Positions 36,475-45,374 of a stretch of DNA of 64,000 bases are shown here, one piece after another. Source of the stretch: Massilia antarctica (lineage in GTDB: Bacteria; Pseudomonadota; Gammaproteobacteria; Burkholderiales; Burkholderiaceae_D); assembly GCF_015689335.1 (NCBI RefSeq), contig NZ_CP065053.1:3410001-3474000 (forward strand), written 5' to 3'. The position numbers and the translations under genes are program-made. The notes under the pieces are model-generated. The model had not been told where the DNA came from and did not search any database. It saw only the letters and a program-made list of their open reading frames with translations. Positions within the stretch are counted from its first letter, which is position 1, and each line of letters begins with the position of its first letter.

Positions 36475-38391
36475 ATGGCGTTGCATCCCGTAGTTGAATC
36501 GGTCACCAAGCGCATCATCGAACGCAGCCGTCCTTCGCGCGCGGCGTATCTGGCGCACCTCGACGCGGCCCGCGTCGACGGCCCGCAGCGCGGCGCGCTG
36601 TCGTGTACCAACCTGGCGCACGGCTTTGCCGCCTTCCCCGCTAACGACAAGCTGCTGCTCAAGCAGGTGAAGAAGCCGTCGGTGGCGATCGTCTCGGCGT
36701 ACAACGACATGCTGTCGGCGCACCAGCCGTTCGAGCACTTCCCGGCCATTATCAAGGATGCGGTGCGCGAGGTCGGCGCGGTGGCGCAGTTCGCCGGCGG
36801 CGTGCCCGCCATGTGCGATGGCGTCACGCAAGGCCAGCCGGGCATGGAATTGTCGCTGTTTTCGCGCGACGCCATCGCCATGGCGACCGCGATCGCGCTG
36901 TCGCACAATATGTTCGATTCGGCCGTGTACCTGGGTGTGTGCGACAAGATCGTGCCGGGCCTGTTGATCGGCGCGCTGCACTTCGGCCACCTGCCGGCGG
37001 TGTTCGTGCCGGCCGGGCCGATGACGACCGGGATGTCGAACAAGGAAAAGGCGCGCATCCGCCAGCTGTACGCGCAGGGCAAGGCCACGCGCGAGGAACT
37101 GCTCGAATGCGAGTCGCAGTCGTATCACGGCGCCGGCACCTGCACCTTCTACGGTACCGCCAACAGCAACCAGATGCTGATGGAGATCATGGGCCTGCAC
37201 ATGCCGGGCGCCGCCTTCATCACCCCGGGCACGGCGCTGCGCGACGGCCTTACGCGCGCCGCAGCGCAGCGCGCGGTCGCCATTTCGCAGCAGGGCGGCA
37301 GCTACACGCCGGTCGGCCAGATCGTCGATGAAAAATGCATCGTCAACGCGGTGGTGGGCTTGCTGGCCACCGGCGGCTCGACCAACCACACCCTGCACCT
37401 GGTGGCGATCGCCAAGGCGGCCGGCATCGTGATCGACTGGAACGATTTCAACGAACTGTCGGCCATCGTGCCGATGCTCACCCGGATCTACCCGAACGGC
37501 GACGCTGACGTGAACCACTTCCAGGCCGCCGGCGGCCCCGGTTTCGTGATCCGTGAACTGCTCGACGCGGGCCTGTTGCACGACGACGTGACCACCATCC
37601 TGGGCAAGGGCTTGCGCGCGCACTGCTTTGAACCGTTCCTTGATGGCGAGAAGGCGATCTGGAAGGAACTGCCCGCGCTCACCGGTGACGACAGCGTGCT
37701 GCGGCCTGCGTCGGCGCCGTTTGCGCGCGACGGCGGCATGATCCTGGTGGCCGGTAACCTGGGCCGCGCGGTGATGAAAATCTCGGCGGTCAAGGAAGAA
37801 CACCGCATCGTCGAGGCGCCGGCGCTGACCTTCAATTCGCAGGAAGACTTCATGCACGCCTACACGGCGGGCAAGCTCGATCGCGACTTCGTGGCCGTGC
37901 TGCGCTTCCAAGGGCCGCGCGCCAACGGCATGCCGGAACTGCACGCGCTCACGCCGGCCTTGGCCAACCTGCAGGATGCCGGGCGCCATGTGGCGCTGGT
38001 GACCGACGGGCGCATGTCGGGCGCGTCGGGCAAGGTGCCGGCGGCGATCCACGTATCACCTGAGATCCTGGCGGGCGGCCCGCTGGGCCTCGTGCGCGAT
38101 GGCGACATCATCCGCCTCGACGCCACCACCGGCACCCTGGAAGCGCTGGTGCCGGCCGCCGTGTGGGCCGCGCGTTCGCAGGCCACGGCCGACCTGTCGT
38201 CCAGCCATATCGGCATGGGCCGTGAATTGTTTACGATGTTCCGCAATGCGATCAGCGAAGCGGAGAAGGGTGCCACCACCTTCCCGCTGCCGTCGCCGAT
38301 TCCCACCACCGTGTCGCTGCACGACACCGCCGACATTGGCGACACCGTGCCCGGCTCCGACGAAGACTTTTTGATCAAGAACCCAAAATGA
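36475..38391 (+). CDS. edd: 6-phosphogluconate dehydratase
   Basis: First committed Entner-Doudoroff enzyme: dehydrates 6-phosphogluconate to KDPG using a [4Fe-4S] cluster. The 638-aa length fits Edd rather than IlvD. Cluster cysteines lie in [20 protein letters not shown] (about 118-137) and [21 protein letters not shown] (quoted in two parts). [17 protein letters not shown] near the C terminus is also diagnostic. The start has an AAGGAACG ribosome site. It overlaps eda by 4 bp and sits under a HexR-like operator. Confidence 0.97.
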   Translation: MALHPVVESVTKRIIERSRPSRAAYLAHLDAARVDGPQRGALSCTNLAHGFAAFPANDKLLLKQVKKPSVAIVSAYNDMLSAHQPFEHFPAIIKDAVREVGAVAQFAGGVPAMCDGVTQGQPGMELSLFSRDAIAMATAIALSHNMFDSAVYLGVCDKIVPGLLIGALHFGHLPAVFVPAGPMTTGMSNKEKARIRQLYAQGKATREELLECESQSYHGAGTCTFYGTANSNQMLMEIMGLHMPGAAFITPGTALRDGLTRAAAQRAVAISQQGGSYTPVGQIVDEKCIVNAVVGLLATGGSTNHTLHLVAIAKAAGIVIDWNDFNELSAIVPMLTRIYPNGDADVNHFQAAGGPGFVIRELLDAGLLHDDVTTILGKGLRAHCFEPFLDGEKAIWKELPALTGDDSVLRPASAPFARDGGMILVAGNLGRAVMKISAVKEEHRIVEAPALTFNSQEDFMHAYTAGKLDRDFVAVLRFQGPRANGMPELHALTPALANLQDAGRHVALVTDGRMSGASGKVPAAIHVSPEILAGGPLGLVRDGDIIRLDATTGTLEALVPAAVWAARSQATADLSSSHIGMGRELFTMFRNAISEAEKGATTFPLPSPIPTTVSLHDTADIGDTVPGSDEDFLIKNPK

Positions 38392-39011
38392 CCATGACCC
38401 TACTCGACATCATGCGCTCGGCGAGCGTGATTCCCGTGATTGCCATCGACGATCCAGAGCACGCGGTGCCGCTGGCAAAGGCGCTCGTTGCGGGCGGCAT
38501 CCGCGTGCTCGAAGTGACCTTGCGCACCGCGCACGGCCTGGGCGCGATCCGCGCGATGGCGCAGGTGGAAGGCGCGATTGTCGGCGTCGGCACCCTGACG
38601 CAGGCCGACGAATTCGCGGCGGCGCGCGATGCGGGCGCGGTGTTCGGCGTTTCGCCGGGCCTGACCCCGGCCTTGATCGAGGCGTCGCGCAAGAGCGGCC
38701 TGCCGCTGCTGCCTGGTGTGATGACACCGTCGGAAGTGATGGCCGCGCGCGAAGCGGGCTTCCGCCAGCTCAAGCTGTTCCCGGCGGTGCCGGCGGGCGG
38801 CGTGGGCATGCTCAATGCAATCGGTGGCCCGCTGCCGGACGTGACGTTCTGCCCGACCGGCGGCATCTCGATCGAGACCGCGCCGCAGTTTTTGGCGTGT
38901 AAGAACGTGGCCTGCGTGGGCGGTTCCTGGCTCACGCCGAAGGATGCAATCCTGGCCGGCGACTGGGCCCGCATCACCGAGCTGGCCAGAGCCGCTTCCG
39001 CGCTGCGCTAA
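38388..39011 (+). CDS. eda: KDPG/KHG aldolase
   Basis: Cleaves 2-keto-3-deoxy-6-phosphogluconate to pyruvate and glyceraldehyde-3-phosphate. The 207-aa class I aldolase has Glu in [11 protein letters not shown], the [11 protein letters not shown] strand, and the Schiff-base lysine in [21 protein letters not shown] forms the phosphate site. The ATG at 38388 overlaps the edd stop (ATGA); a second ATG at 38394 is possible. It completes the edd-eda operon. Confidence 0.97.
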   Translation: MTMTLLDIMRSASVIPVIAIDDPEHAVPLAKALVAGGIRVLEVTLRTAHGLGAIRAMAQVEGAIVGVGTLTQADEFAAARDAGAVFGVSPGLTPALIEASRKSGLPLLPGVMTPSEVMAAREAGFRQLKLFPAVPAGGVGMLNAIGGPLPDVTFCPTGGISIETAPQFLACKNVACVGGSWLTPKDAILAGDWARITELARAASALR

Positions 39012-39014
39012 GGC

Positions 39015-39263
39015 TTGGCTGCCGTGCGGGCGCGCTGGTGCGGCAAACCGGGACGTCCCATGACGACCGGCGAAATTGCGATGGCGTCGGCGCTGTTCGG
39101 CGATGCCATCGATTATGTGCAGGTACAGGTGCACGCGCGCCGCTACCTGCCGTTCGGGCTGCAGCCGAAGAGCTGCGCCATGACGCCCAACGGGACCATC
39201 TACTTCGCCCCATCCTGCTGCCTGCCCGACTTCTCGGCCGGCAGCGCGCATGCGCGTCACTAA
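39015..39263 (+). pseudogene. truncated copy of the Vgr-associated HExxH protein
   Basis: This fragment encodes TTGEIAMASALFGDAIDY and CAMTPNGTIYFAPSC, which align with TAGEIAMASLLFRDAIDY and CAMTPNGHLYFHASC of the intact gene at 40341-40931. It stops after about 68 shared residues, before the HEMAHVWQH metal site. The useful ATG is at 39060; the frame is open from 39015. It begins just 3 bp after eda and ends 5 bp before the stop of the minus-strand propeller gene. It looks like a remnant of a duplication. Confidence 0.75.
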
Positions 39264-39267
39264 TGAA

Positions 39268-40230
39268 TCAGCCGCGGCCCCGCGTTGCGAGGACGTGTTT
39301 CAAATCGATTTCGTAGAGAACCGCGTCGTCTAAAACGTAGAGTACCGCGCCCCTCCCAATCGTTTTGAGAGGCTTCACAGCGACGCCGTCGTCACCGATC
39401 AGTTCGAATTCTCCTATCACCATTGAAGTGCCATCCGGGTCAAGGCGAACAAGCGTGAACGAGTCGCGCTTGTCGTAGCCACCGGCAAATAGAACGTGTG
39501 CACCGGCGATGGCGAATGCATTGCTACCCGAGACGGAGACGTTCCACGTCGAGGCGATGCGCTTCTTGTGTAAATGGACGAGCGGAAAATTCGTGTAGTA
39601 GCAGCACCATACATCGTCTGCGCTCGCCACGTTCAGCGCATAGCAATCGATGATCCGGTCTACTGGCCAGACAGGGTCGTACTCGTACACTTTTTCACCC
39701 AGTTCATTCCAGGCGACCAAACCGGCGGCGCCCACTGGAACGGGCCATCCGTAGTTTCCTAAAACTCCTTCGTCGAAGTAGGAAGCCCAGATTTCGCCAT
39801 GCCTGGTCGTTTGGATGGTTTCAAGACCATCGCCGAGTAGAAACTCTCTAAGGAAGGAACCGTCTCGCGAATAGACGCGCGCATTCAGGTCGACATCATC
39901 TTCCCGCCTGTACTCCGAGCGCGAACACGCTAGAAGGAGGTCGTTTCCCAGTGGCTGGATAGTGTGAATGTTGAACCGCTCACCGTGAATGGGAAGATCG
40001 AGTTCGAGTTCGCCCTGGCGGAAGACCAGGACACGGTAACGCTGCGGCGAATCCGGAATGATTTTCGCGAAGGATGCGAATGCGTTATCCTTTGTACGGT
40101 GGTCCAGCGTGTCAAGGGCGAGAAGGACGTACACATCTCCGCCCGGCCCTACGTTGAATGTGATGAAGGTATATTTACCAATCGCTTCCTTCAGTGTGTA
40201 CGAGAGGGTCGGGAGAAGGACTTTTTTCAT
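39268..40230 (-). CDS. hypothetical protein, predicted beta-propeller
   Basis: Protein of 320 aa with repeated short strands (GPGGDVYVLLAL, GNDLLLACSR, HGEIWASYFDEGVLGNYGW, ADDVWCCYYTNFPLVHL), a pattern that suggests a beta-propeller. No signal peptide, membrane segment or catalytic motif is seen. Base composition is more AT-rich than in the flanking genes. The gene lies on the opposite strand between a truncated and an intact copy of a Vgr-associated gene, so it probably arrived by insertion or recombination. The function is unknown. Confidence 0.8.
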   Translation of the reverse strand: MKKVLLPTLSYTLKEAIGKYTFITFNVGPGGDVYVLLALDTLDHRTKDNAFASFAKIIPDSPQRYRVLVFRQGELELDLPIHGERFNIHTIQPLGNDLLLACSRSEYRREDDVDLNARVYSRDGSFLREFLLGDGLETIQTTRHGEIWASYFDEGVLGNYGWPVPVGAAGLVAWNELGEKVYEYDPVWPVDRIIDCYALNVASADDVWCCYYTNFPLVHLHKKRIASTWNVSVSGSNAFAIAGAHVLFAGGYDKRDSFTLVRLDPDGTSMVIGEFELIGDDGVAVKPLKTIGRGAVLYVLDDAVLYEIDLKHVLATRGRG

Positions 40231-40340
40231 GTATTGGGAAGGGATGGATTCCGGCTTCTGGCTAAGCGCATCGGTTGCGCGGTGAATGCAGGAGTAGTGT
40301 TCAGCCTTTCATAGTAGCTCAGTATCCGCAAAACCCAACA

Positions 40341-40931
40341 ATGGACACAATGCTTTCTCAGCACCGTGGGTCGCACCGTTACCGAACACTCACCGCAGGC
40401 GAAATCGCGATGGCATCCCTGCTGTTCCGGGATGCCATCGACTACCGGCGCGTGCGCATCCACAGCCGGCGCTATATGCCCTTCCAGCCGAGTAACTGCG
40501 CGATGACGCCGAACGGCCACCTGTACTTTCATGCGTCCTGCTTCCTCGACGACTACGCTCACGCATCCGTCAGTAACCGGCATTGGTTCCTTCATGAAAT
40601 GGCGCATGTATGGCAGCATCAACTGGGATACGCGGTGCGCCTGCGGGGCGCGGTGCGCATCGGGCTGTCGTACGACTACGATCTTGCACCGGGCAAGACA
40701 CTGGCGGACTTCAACATGGAGGCGCAGGGCGATCTGCTGGCCGATTACTTCGCACTCAGGCACCTGAGTTCAGCGGTATCGATGCGCCAGCAGCGCTACG
40801 CAGACAGCCTGCCACTGTATGAAGAGGTACTGGCTGGCTTTCTCGCTGATCCGGCCAGCGTGGCGAATCTGCCGCGCGATTATGGCCGCTGCGTGCTGCA
40901 TTTGAAGCGACTGGCAAGACGCAAGGTCTAG
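40341..40931 (+). CDS. Vgr-associated HExxH protein
   Basis: Protein of 196 aa with a zincin-like metal motif HEMAHVWQHQLG (about 85-96) followed by DFNMEAQGDLLADYFALRHL, where a glutamate could be the third ligand. I recall proteins of this form beside vgrG genes, annotated as Vgr-related; their role in secretion or as effectors is not settled. The ATG at 40341 is used. A truncated paralogue lies at 39060. The lack of a signal peptide suits either a cytosolic accessory or a T6SS cargo. Confidence 0.75.
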   Translation: MDTMLSQHRGSHRYRTLTAGEIAMASLLFRDAIDYRRVRIHSRRYMPFQPSNCAMTPNGHLYFHASCFLDDYAHASVSNRHWFLHEMAHVWQHQLGYAVRLRGAVRIGLSYDYDLAPGKTLADFNMEAQGDLLADYFALRHLSSAVSMRQQRYADSLPLYEEVLAGFLADPASVANLPRDYGRCVLHLKRLARRKV

Positions 40932-41023
40932 TCCCGAATCTGAGGGGCTTCATCGTGCGTTCATCGGTAGGGCAGCGTAGCGGGCATCTGCCCGGACAGC
41001 ATGGCGGCTTGTAAGACAAATAC

Positions 41024-41040
41024 CTTGACGCTGCGTCAAG
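41024..41040. promoter_or_regulatory. perfect palindrome, possible operator
   Basis: CTTGACG-CTG-CGTCAAG has perfect 7-bp arms and lies about 100 bp upstream of the secreted-protein gene at 41140. No regulator is adjacent, so the role is open. Nothing else is seen in 40932-41139. Confidence 0.3.
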
Positions 41041-41139
41041 TCCCACACGGCGTTACCGTATGTGCTGAGTCAACACTGCGCGAAGCCAGCCCTCTACTCT
41101 TGATGTTTATTTACCGCATCTTTTCCCGAGGGGTGTTTC

Positions 41140-41640
41140 ATGCGGCCCAGCCTGCAGATCCTGTGTAGTTTCGTCGCGCTGACGTTCAGCGCGGGCGCCT
41201 GCGCCACCCCCCACATTGGCGAACTCGATGTCCGGCAAGGCACTGGTGGCGTACCCTGCTTTACGGTCTTCCAGAAGGATGAGCTCCTGTTCGGCTCGCC
41301 GGAATTCCGTTCAATCGGCGTGACCGATGTGACGGCTGGCGGGCACACGCTCATGTGGGCGATGGCGATCCCGCCGGAGCGGGCGTTTCCGGTGACGTTT
41401 CGTTTGTGCATACCGTACGCGGGCCGGTTGCCGGTCTTGCCGAAAACCTCAGCCTTGCCGCTGCTGCCGGGCAAAGTCTACGAAGTGTTGATCGATATCA
41501 AGCCCCCCATGCTAGCCACGGCGCCGCGCGCTTACCGCGCCAGGTTTTGCCTGAGCGGGAAGGCGGGCGGCGGGGTGCAGCTGCGCACGCTCAACAGCGG
41601 AGCAGTCGACGGCAAGGGCCGTCCAGGCTGCGGCGCCTAG
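41140..41640 (+). CDS. secreted protein of unknown function in the vgrG island
   Basis: Protein of 166 aa with a signal peptide (MRPSLQILCSFVALTFSAGACA) and a GAGGGG ribosome site. The mature part has four cysteines and beta-rich stretches (GGVPCFTVFQKDELLFGS, VTFRLCIPYAGRLPVLP). No known domain is recognised. It lies between the HExxH protein and vgrG in the same direction; periplasmic location would suit an immunity or accessory role, but nothing in the sequence proves this. Confidence 0.75.
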   Translation: MRPSLQILCSFVALTFSAGACATPHIGELDVRQGTGGVPCFTVFQKDELLFGSPEFRSIGVTDVTAGGHTLMWAMAIPPERAFPVTFRLCIPYAGRLPVLPKTSALPLLPGKVYEVLIDIKPPMLATAPRAYRARFCLSGKAGGGVQLRTLNSGAVDGKGRPGCGA

Positions 41641-41801
41641 GAATCCGAACCGGGCGTCGCCCGCCAAGGTCTTGTCACTGCGCAGTGCCAGCCTTAATTT
41701 AAAGAGATTTCGCTTTCCTCGCAACACCCTCTGCGCGCCTTCGCCGGGTTTCGTCACCTCTCTGCGCTCGCTCAACTCCGCCTTGCTTTCGTTCCTCTAC
41801 T

Positions 41802-41840
41802 GTCGGTTGAAGATTCCAAGTGGAAATATCTTCAACCGAC
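41802..41840 (+). promoter_or_regulatory. strong hairpin at the vgrG start
   Basis: Perfect 12-bp arms GTCGGTTGAAGA (41802-41813) and TCTTCAACCGAC (41829-41840) enclose an inner TCCA/TGGA stem. The hairpin ends 4 bp before a possible GTG start and 16 bp before the first ATG of vgrG. It is not followed by a T run, so control of translation is as likely as termination. The preceding 41641-41801 shows no gene. Confidence 0.6.
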
Positions 41841-41856
41841 CAAAGTGGACTGGGAC

Positions 41857-44154
41857 ATGCCGACTATTTCCTCTTCTGATTGCTTGCAACACATGGTGAG
41901 CGAGCGCCAGCATGACCGCTTGTTGCGCTTGTCATTTCCCCACGATGACGGACCCCTTGCGCAGTTGCTCGTTAATCAGCTTCATGCGTCGGAAGGATTG
42001 TCCCGGCCATTCGAGTTTATCGCCGAACTGTTGTCGGACGATCCAGGCATCCCGCTCAAGGAAGTCCAGGGGAAGCTTATGTGCATCGCGCTGGTGCGCA
42101 AGGATGGCAGCTTGCGGTATTTTTCGGGGCGAGTATTTGGTTTTTCCCTGAAACGTGTCGATGGCGGCATTTCATTTTACGAAGCGCGCCTGGCGCCGTG
42201 GTTCAAGTATCTGAGCCTGCGCAAGGATAACTATCTGTTTCATTACACCACCCTGTATGAGCAGGCCCGGAGCATTTTCGGGGACTACGCGAACCTGGCC
42301 GATTGGGATTGGCGCGTGCAGGGGGCGAGCGGCGTGATGACGGATTGCTGCCAGTTCGACGAGACCGACAGCAATTTCCTGGAACGGCGTTGGGCGGCCG
42401 CCGGCATTTTCTATTGGTTCGAACACAGCGCCACTGGCCATACGCTCGTGTTATCCGACGATTCGTGTGCCGCTCCTCCGATTGACGGCGATCCGGAGAT
42501 TGCCTTCCAGCGTCATGGCGGCGCGGTCGAGGAAGACGGCATCGGCGAATGGTCGCCGGGGCGGCAGGTCACGCAAGGCAGCATCGCGCTGGCATCGTAC
42601 GACTTCAAGTCGCCGCAGCCTGCGCTGACGGCTTTGCCGACATGTCATCGGCAAGGCGAGGTGCTGCATGTGGAGTCTTACGAATACACGGGCGCGTTCG
42701 GCTTCAAGGATGGAGGGGACGCCCGCTCGGTGGCTCAAACCCGCATGGAGGCGCTGGAAGCGGCTGGCAAAAGCTTCAAGGGTGCCGGCAACAGCCGCCA
42801 TGTCATGCCGGGCCGCTGGTTTCGTCTTACCGGTCATTTCGACCGGGGGGCGATGGAGGACGACGAGCAAGCCAGGGAATTTCTCATCGTCGAGGCGATT
42901 CACAGCGCGAGCAATAACTACCATGTGAGTTCGACCGCGCCGTCCCATTACGACAATGAACTGGTGTGCGTACGAAAAATCGTCCCCTGGCGCGCTCCCC
43001 GCAGCCATAACAGCAGCGAGACGAAAATTCACGGCATTCAGACGGCTACCGTGGTCGGCCCCGCCGGCGAAGAAATTCATACCGATATGTATGGCCGGGT
43101 ACGCGTCCAGTTTCATTGGGACCGTGCCGGGGGCAATGACGAAAAGAGTTCGGCCTGGATCCGGGTCGCGACGCCTTGGGCGGGTGAAAATTTCGGGATG
43201 GTGTCGATTCCGCGCATCGGGACGGAAGTGCTGGTGCAGTTCATGGATGGCAATCCGGACCGGCCGATCATCACGGGCATGGTGCCGAACGCGAATACCC
43301 TGCCGCCGTGGGCGCTGCCGGCCAATAAAACCCAGAGCGGCATCCTGTCACGCTCGACACCAGGCGGCAGCTACGACAACGCGAATGCATTGCGCTTCGA
43401 GGACAAGAAGGGGCAGGAGCAGTTATGGCTGCATGCGGAGAAGGATCAGCTGACCGAAGTTGAGCATGACGAAGATAAATGGGTCGGCAATGACCGGCGC
43501 AAGACGGTCGACCGTGATGAGACTAGCCATATCAAGCGCGATCGGAGCGAAACGGTTGATCGGGATGAAGCGATCACGGTGCACAACAACCGCACGGAAC
43601 GGGTCGACCGTGACGAGCGTATCAGCATCGGAGAGAACCGCAGCGAAGACGTCGGCATTGACGAGACGATCTCCATCGGTCGCCATCGCAGCGAAACCGT
43701 CGGCAAGAATGAAACGATCAGCGTTGGCTGCAACCGCAGCAAGACGGTTGCTAAAAACGAGATGGACAAGATCGGCAAAAACTGGTCGATCAATGTCGCG
43801 CGCATGAAGACCGAGACGATCGGCATGGCATCCATGCAGAACGTCGGCATGGGCCGGATCGATACGGTGGGCATGGCCTACAACCTGAATGTCGGGATGA
43901 TCATGGCGACCGTGGTCGGGAAGAGCCAGACGACCAAGGTCGGAAAGGTCGTCTCGGTGTCCGCGGGTGACAGGATAGAACTGGTATGCGGTGGATCGAA
44001 ATTCGTCATGACGCCGGACGCGATTTACCTTGAAAGCAAGGACATCCATATCAAGGCGAGCGGCAAGGTCCACGTCGATGGGCCGGGGGATGTGCTTCTC
44101 AATTCCGGTGGTGCCGCAAGCGCGCCGGGTGACGATGGGGAGAAGGCCACATGA
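41857..44154 (+). CDS. vgrG: type VI secretion spike protein VgrG
   Basis: Trimeric tip protein of the T6SS puncturing device, about 765 aa. The gp27-like base covers roughly 30-400 (ERQHDRLLRLSFPHDDGPL, FEFIAELLSDDPGIPL). The gp5 OB-fold follows (DMYGRVRVQFHWDR, SAWIRVATPWAG, GMVSIPRIGTEVLVQFMDGNPDRP, shown in pieces). The beta-helix needle has many TVG/DRDE-type repeats (about 545-715). No extra enzymatic domain is fused; cargo is probably carried by the PAAR-like protein downstream. Start choices are GTG 41845, ATG 41857 and ATG 41893. It overlaps the DUF2169 gene by 4 bp. Confidence 0.94.
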   Translation: MPTISSSDCLQHMVSERQHDRLLRLSFPHDDGPLAQLLVNQLHASEGLSRPFEFIAELLSDDPGIPLKEVQGKLMCIALVRKDGSLRYFSGRVFGFSLKRVDGGISFYEARLAPWFKYLSLRKDNYLFHYTTLYEQARSIFGDYANLADWDWRVQGASGVMTDCCQFDETDSNFLERRWAAAGIFYWFEHSATGHTLVLSDDSCAAPPIDGDPEIAFQRHGGAVEEDGIGEWSPGRQVTQGSIALASYDFKSPQPALTALPTCHRQGEVLHVESYEYTGAFGFKDGGDARSVAQTRMEALEAAGKSFKGAGNSRHVMPGRWFRLTGHFDRGAMEDDEQAREFLIVEAIHSASNNYHVSSTAPSHYDNELVCVRKIVPWRAPRSHNSSETKIHGIQTATVVGPAGEEIHTDMYGRVRVQFHWDRAGGNDEKSSAWIRVATPWAGENFGMVSIPRIGTEVLVQFMDGNPDRPIITGMVPNANTLPPWALPANKTQSGILSRSTPGGSYDNANALRFEDKKGQEQLWLHAEKDQLTEVEHDEDKWVGNDRRKTVDRDETSHIKRDRSETVDRDEAITVHNNRTERVDRDERISIGENRSEDVGIDETISIGRHRSETVGKNETISVGCNRSKTVAKNEMDKIGKNWSINVARMKTETIGMASMQNVGMGRIDTVGMAYNLNVGMIMATVVGKSQTTKVGKVVSVSAGDRIELVCGGSKFVMTPDAIYLESKDIHIKASGKVHVDGPGDVLLNSGGAASAPGDDGEKAT

Positions 44155-45374
44155 TGGCGGCCGTCTGCGTGGAGGAGGTGCCCGCCAGCGACGCCGGGCT
44201 ATGCGCCACCATCCATAATCATCTCGCCGTACCGCACTTCTGGTTTCAGCAATCCGGGCCCGAAGGCGAACGTCTCGATGTTCTGGTAGTGCGCGCCACC
44301 TTCGACTTTACCGCGCAGGGCGAGCCCATGACCCTGGCCGCGGAACAGCATCCCATCGTCGCCGGTGATGTGTACGCCGGACCGGCAGCCGCCGATCCGC
44401 TGCGCGCGGTGATTCAGGAAGATGGCGATCTGGTGCCGTATAAACCCGGCACGGACATCCTCGTCAGCGGCCGCGCACTGGCGCCCGGCGGGGTGCCGCA
44501 TACCCAATGGGTCGCGGGAATCCGCGTCGGCGGACTCAAAAAACTGTTACGCCTGCACGGGCCGCGCCAGTTTCGCAAGCGGGTCTTTGGCTGGCGCGTC
44601 GGGCCGGCGTCGCCTGTGGAATCTGTATGCCTTGATTACCGGCTGGCGTATGGCGGCTGCATTGACGTGGGCCCTCAATTCACCGGCGATGGTGAACCCG
44701 GCACGATCCGACATTGCGCCAATCCGGCGGGAATCGGCTGGTTGCCAAAGCCCGCCGATTACAAGCATCTTGGCCGCGCGGGGCGCGCCTTCGTAGCGCA
44801 CTGGGTGACTAGCCAGAAGGTGCTCGATGCTCCGCAAATCGAAGCCGCGCTCGATCCGGTCACGCATCCATTCCAGCATGTGCCGCCCCAGGGATTGGGG
44901 GCGATTGCACGCTGGTGTGCGCCGCGGGTGAATTATCAGGGCGAGTACGACGCGCGCTGGCGTGCCACCCGCTATCCGCTGTTACCGGAAAATTTCGATG
45001 CCCGCTATTTTCAGAATGCCCCGGCCGATCTGGTGGCGACCCCGCATCTGCGCGGCGACGAAAGCGTGACGATGATCGGCCTGCTGGAGGAAAGAACCGA
45101 CATGGCGCTGCCCGGGTGGATGCCCATTGTCGTGGCCAGGCTTGCCGGTGGGAGCGATGTGGTCAGCGTGCCGCTGCTCGATACCCTGCGTTTCGACCTG
45201 GACCGGCGCCAGGTGTCGATTGTCTGGCGCACTCATTTCGGGTACGACGACCCGGTGGTGGACATTGCGATTGCTTCCACCCGATCTCGTGTGGGGGGCG
45301 TGGGCGATGAGCCGGTAGTGCAACCATTGAGCGGGGTGGATGATGGGTCTGGTCCGACATATCGCGCATGCTGA
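44151..45374 (+). CDS. DUF2169 T6SS adaptor/chaperone
   Basis: Protein of 407 aa that matches the DUF2169 pattern seen beside vgrG and DUF4150 genes: HNHLAVPHFWFQQ, VVRATFDF, SDIL-type Tyr/Pro-rich strand (here PGTDILVSGRA), RLAYGG and NPAGIGW. Such proteins act as adaptors that load PAAR-type toxins onto VgrG. The ATG overlaps the vgrG stop (ATGA), and the 3' end overlaps the PAAR-like gene by 35 bp, consistent with a co-translated loading module. Confidence 0.88.
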   Translation: MMAAVCVEEVPASDAGLCATIHNHLAVPHFWFQQSGPEGERLDVLVVRATFDFTAQGEPMTLAAEQHPIVAGDVYAGPAAADPLRAVIQEDGDLVPYKPGTDILVSGRALAPGGVPHTQWVAGIRVGGLKKLLRLHGPRQFRKRVFGWRVGPASPVESVCLDYRLAYGGCIDVGPQFTGDGEPGTIRHCANPAGIGWLPKPADYKHLGRAGRAFVAHWVTSQKVLDAPQIEAALDPVTHPFQHVPPQGLGAIARWCAPRVNYQGEYDARWRATRYPLLPENFDARYFQNAPADLVATPHLRGDESVTMIGLLEERTDMALPGWMPIVVARLAGGSDVVSVPLLDTLRFDLDRRQVSIVWRTHFGYDDPVVDIAIASTRSRVGGVGDEPVVQPLSGVDDGSGPTYRAC

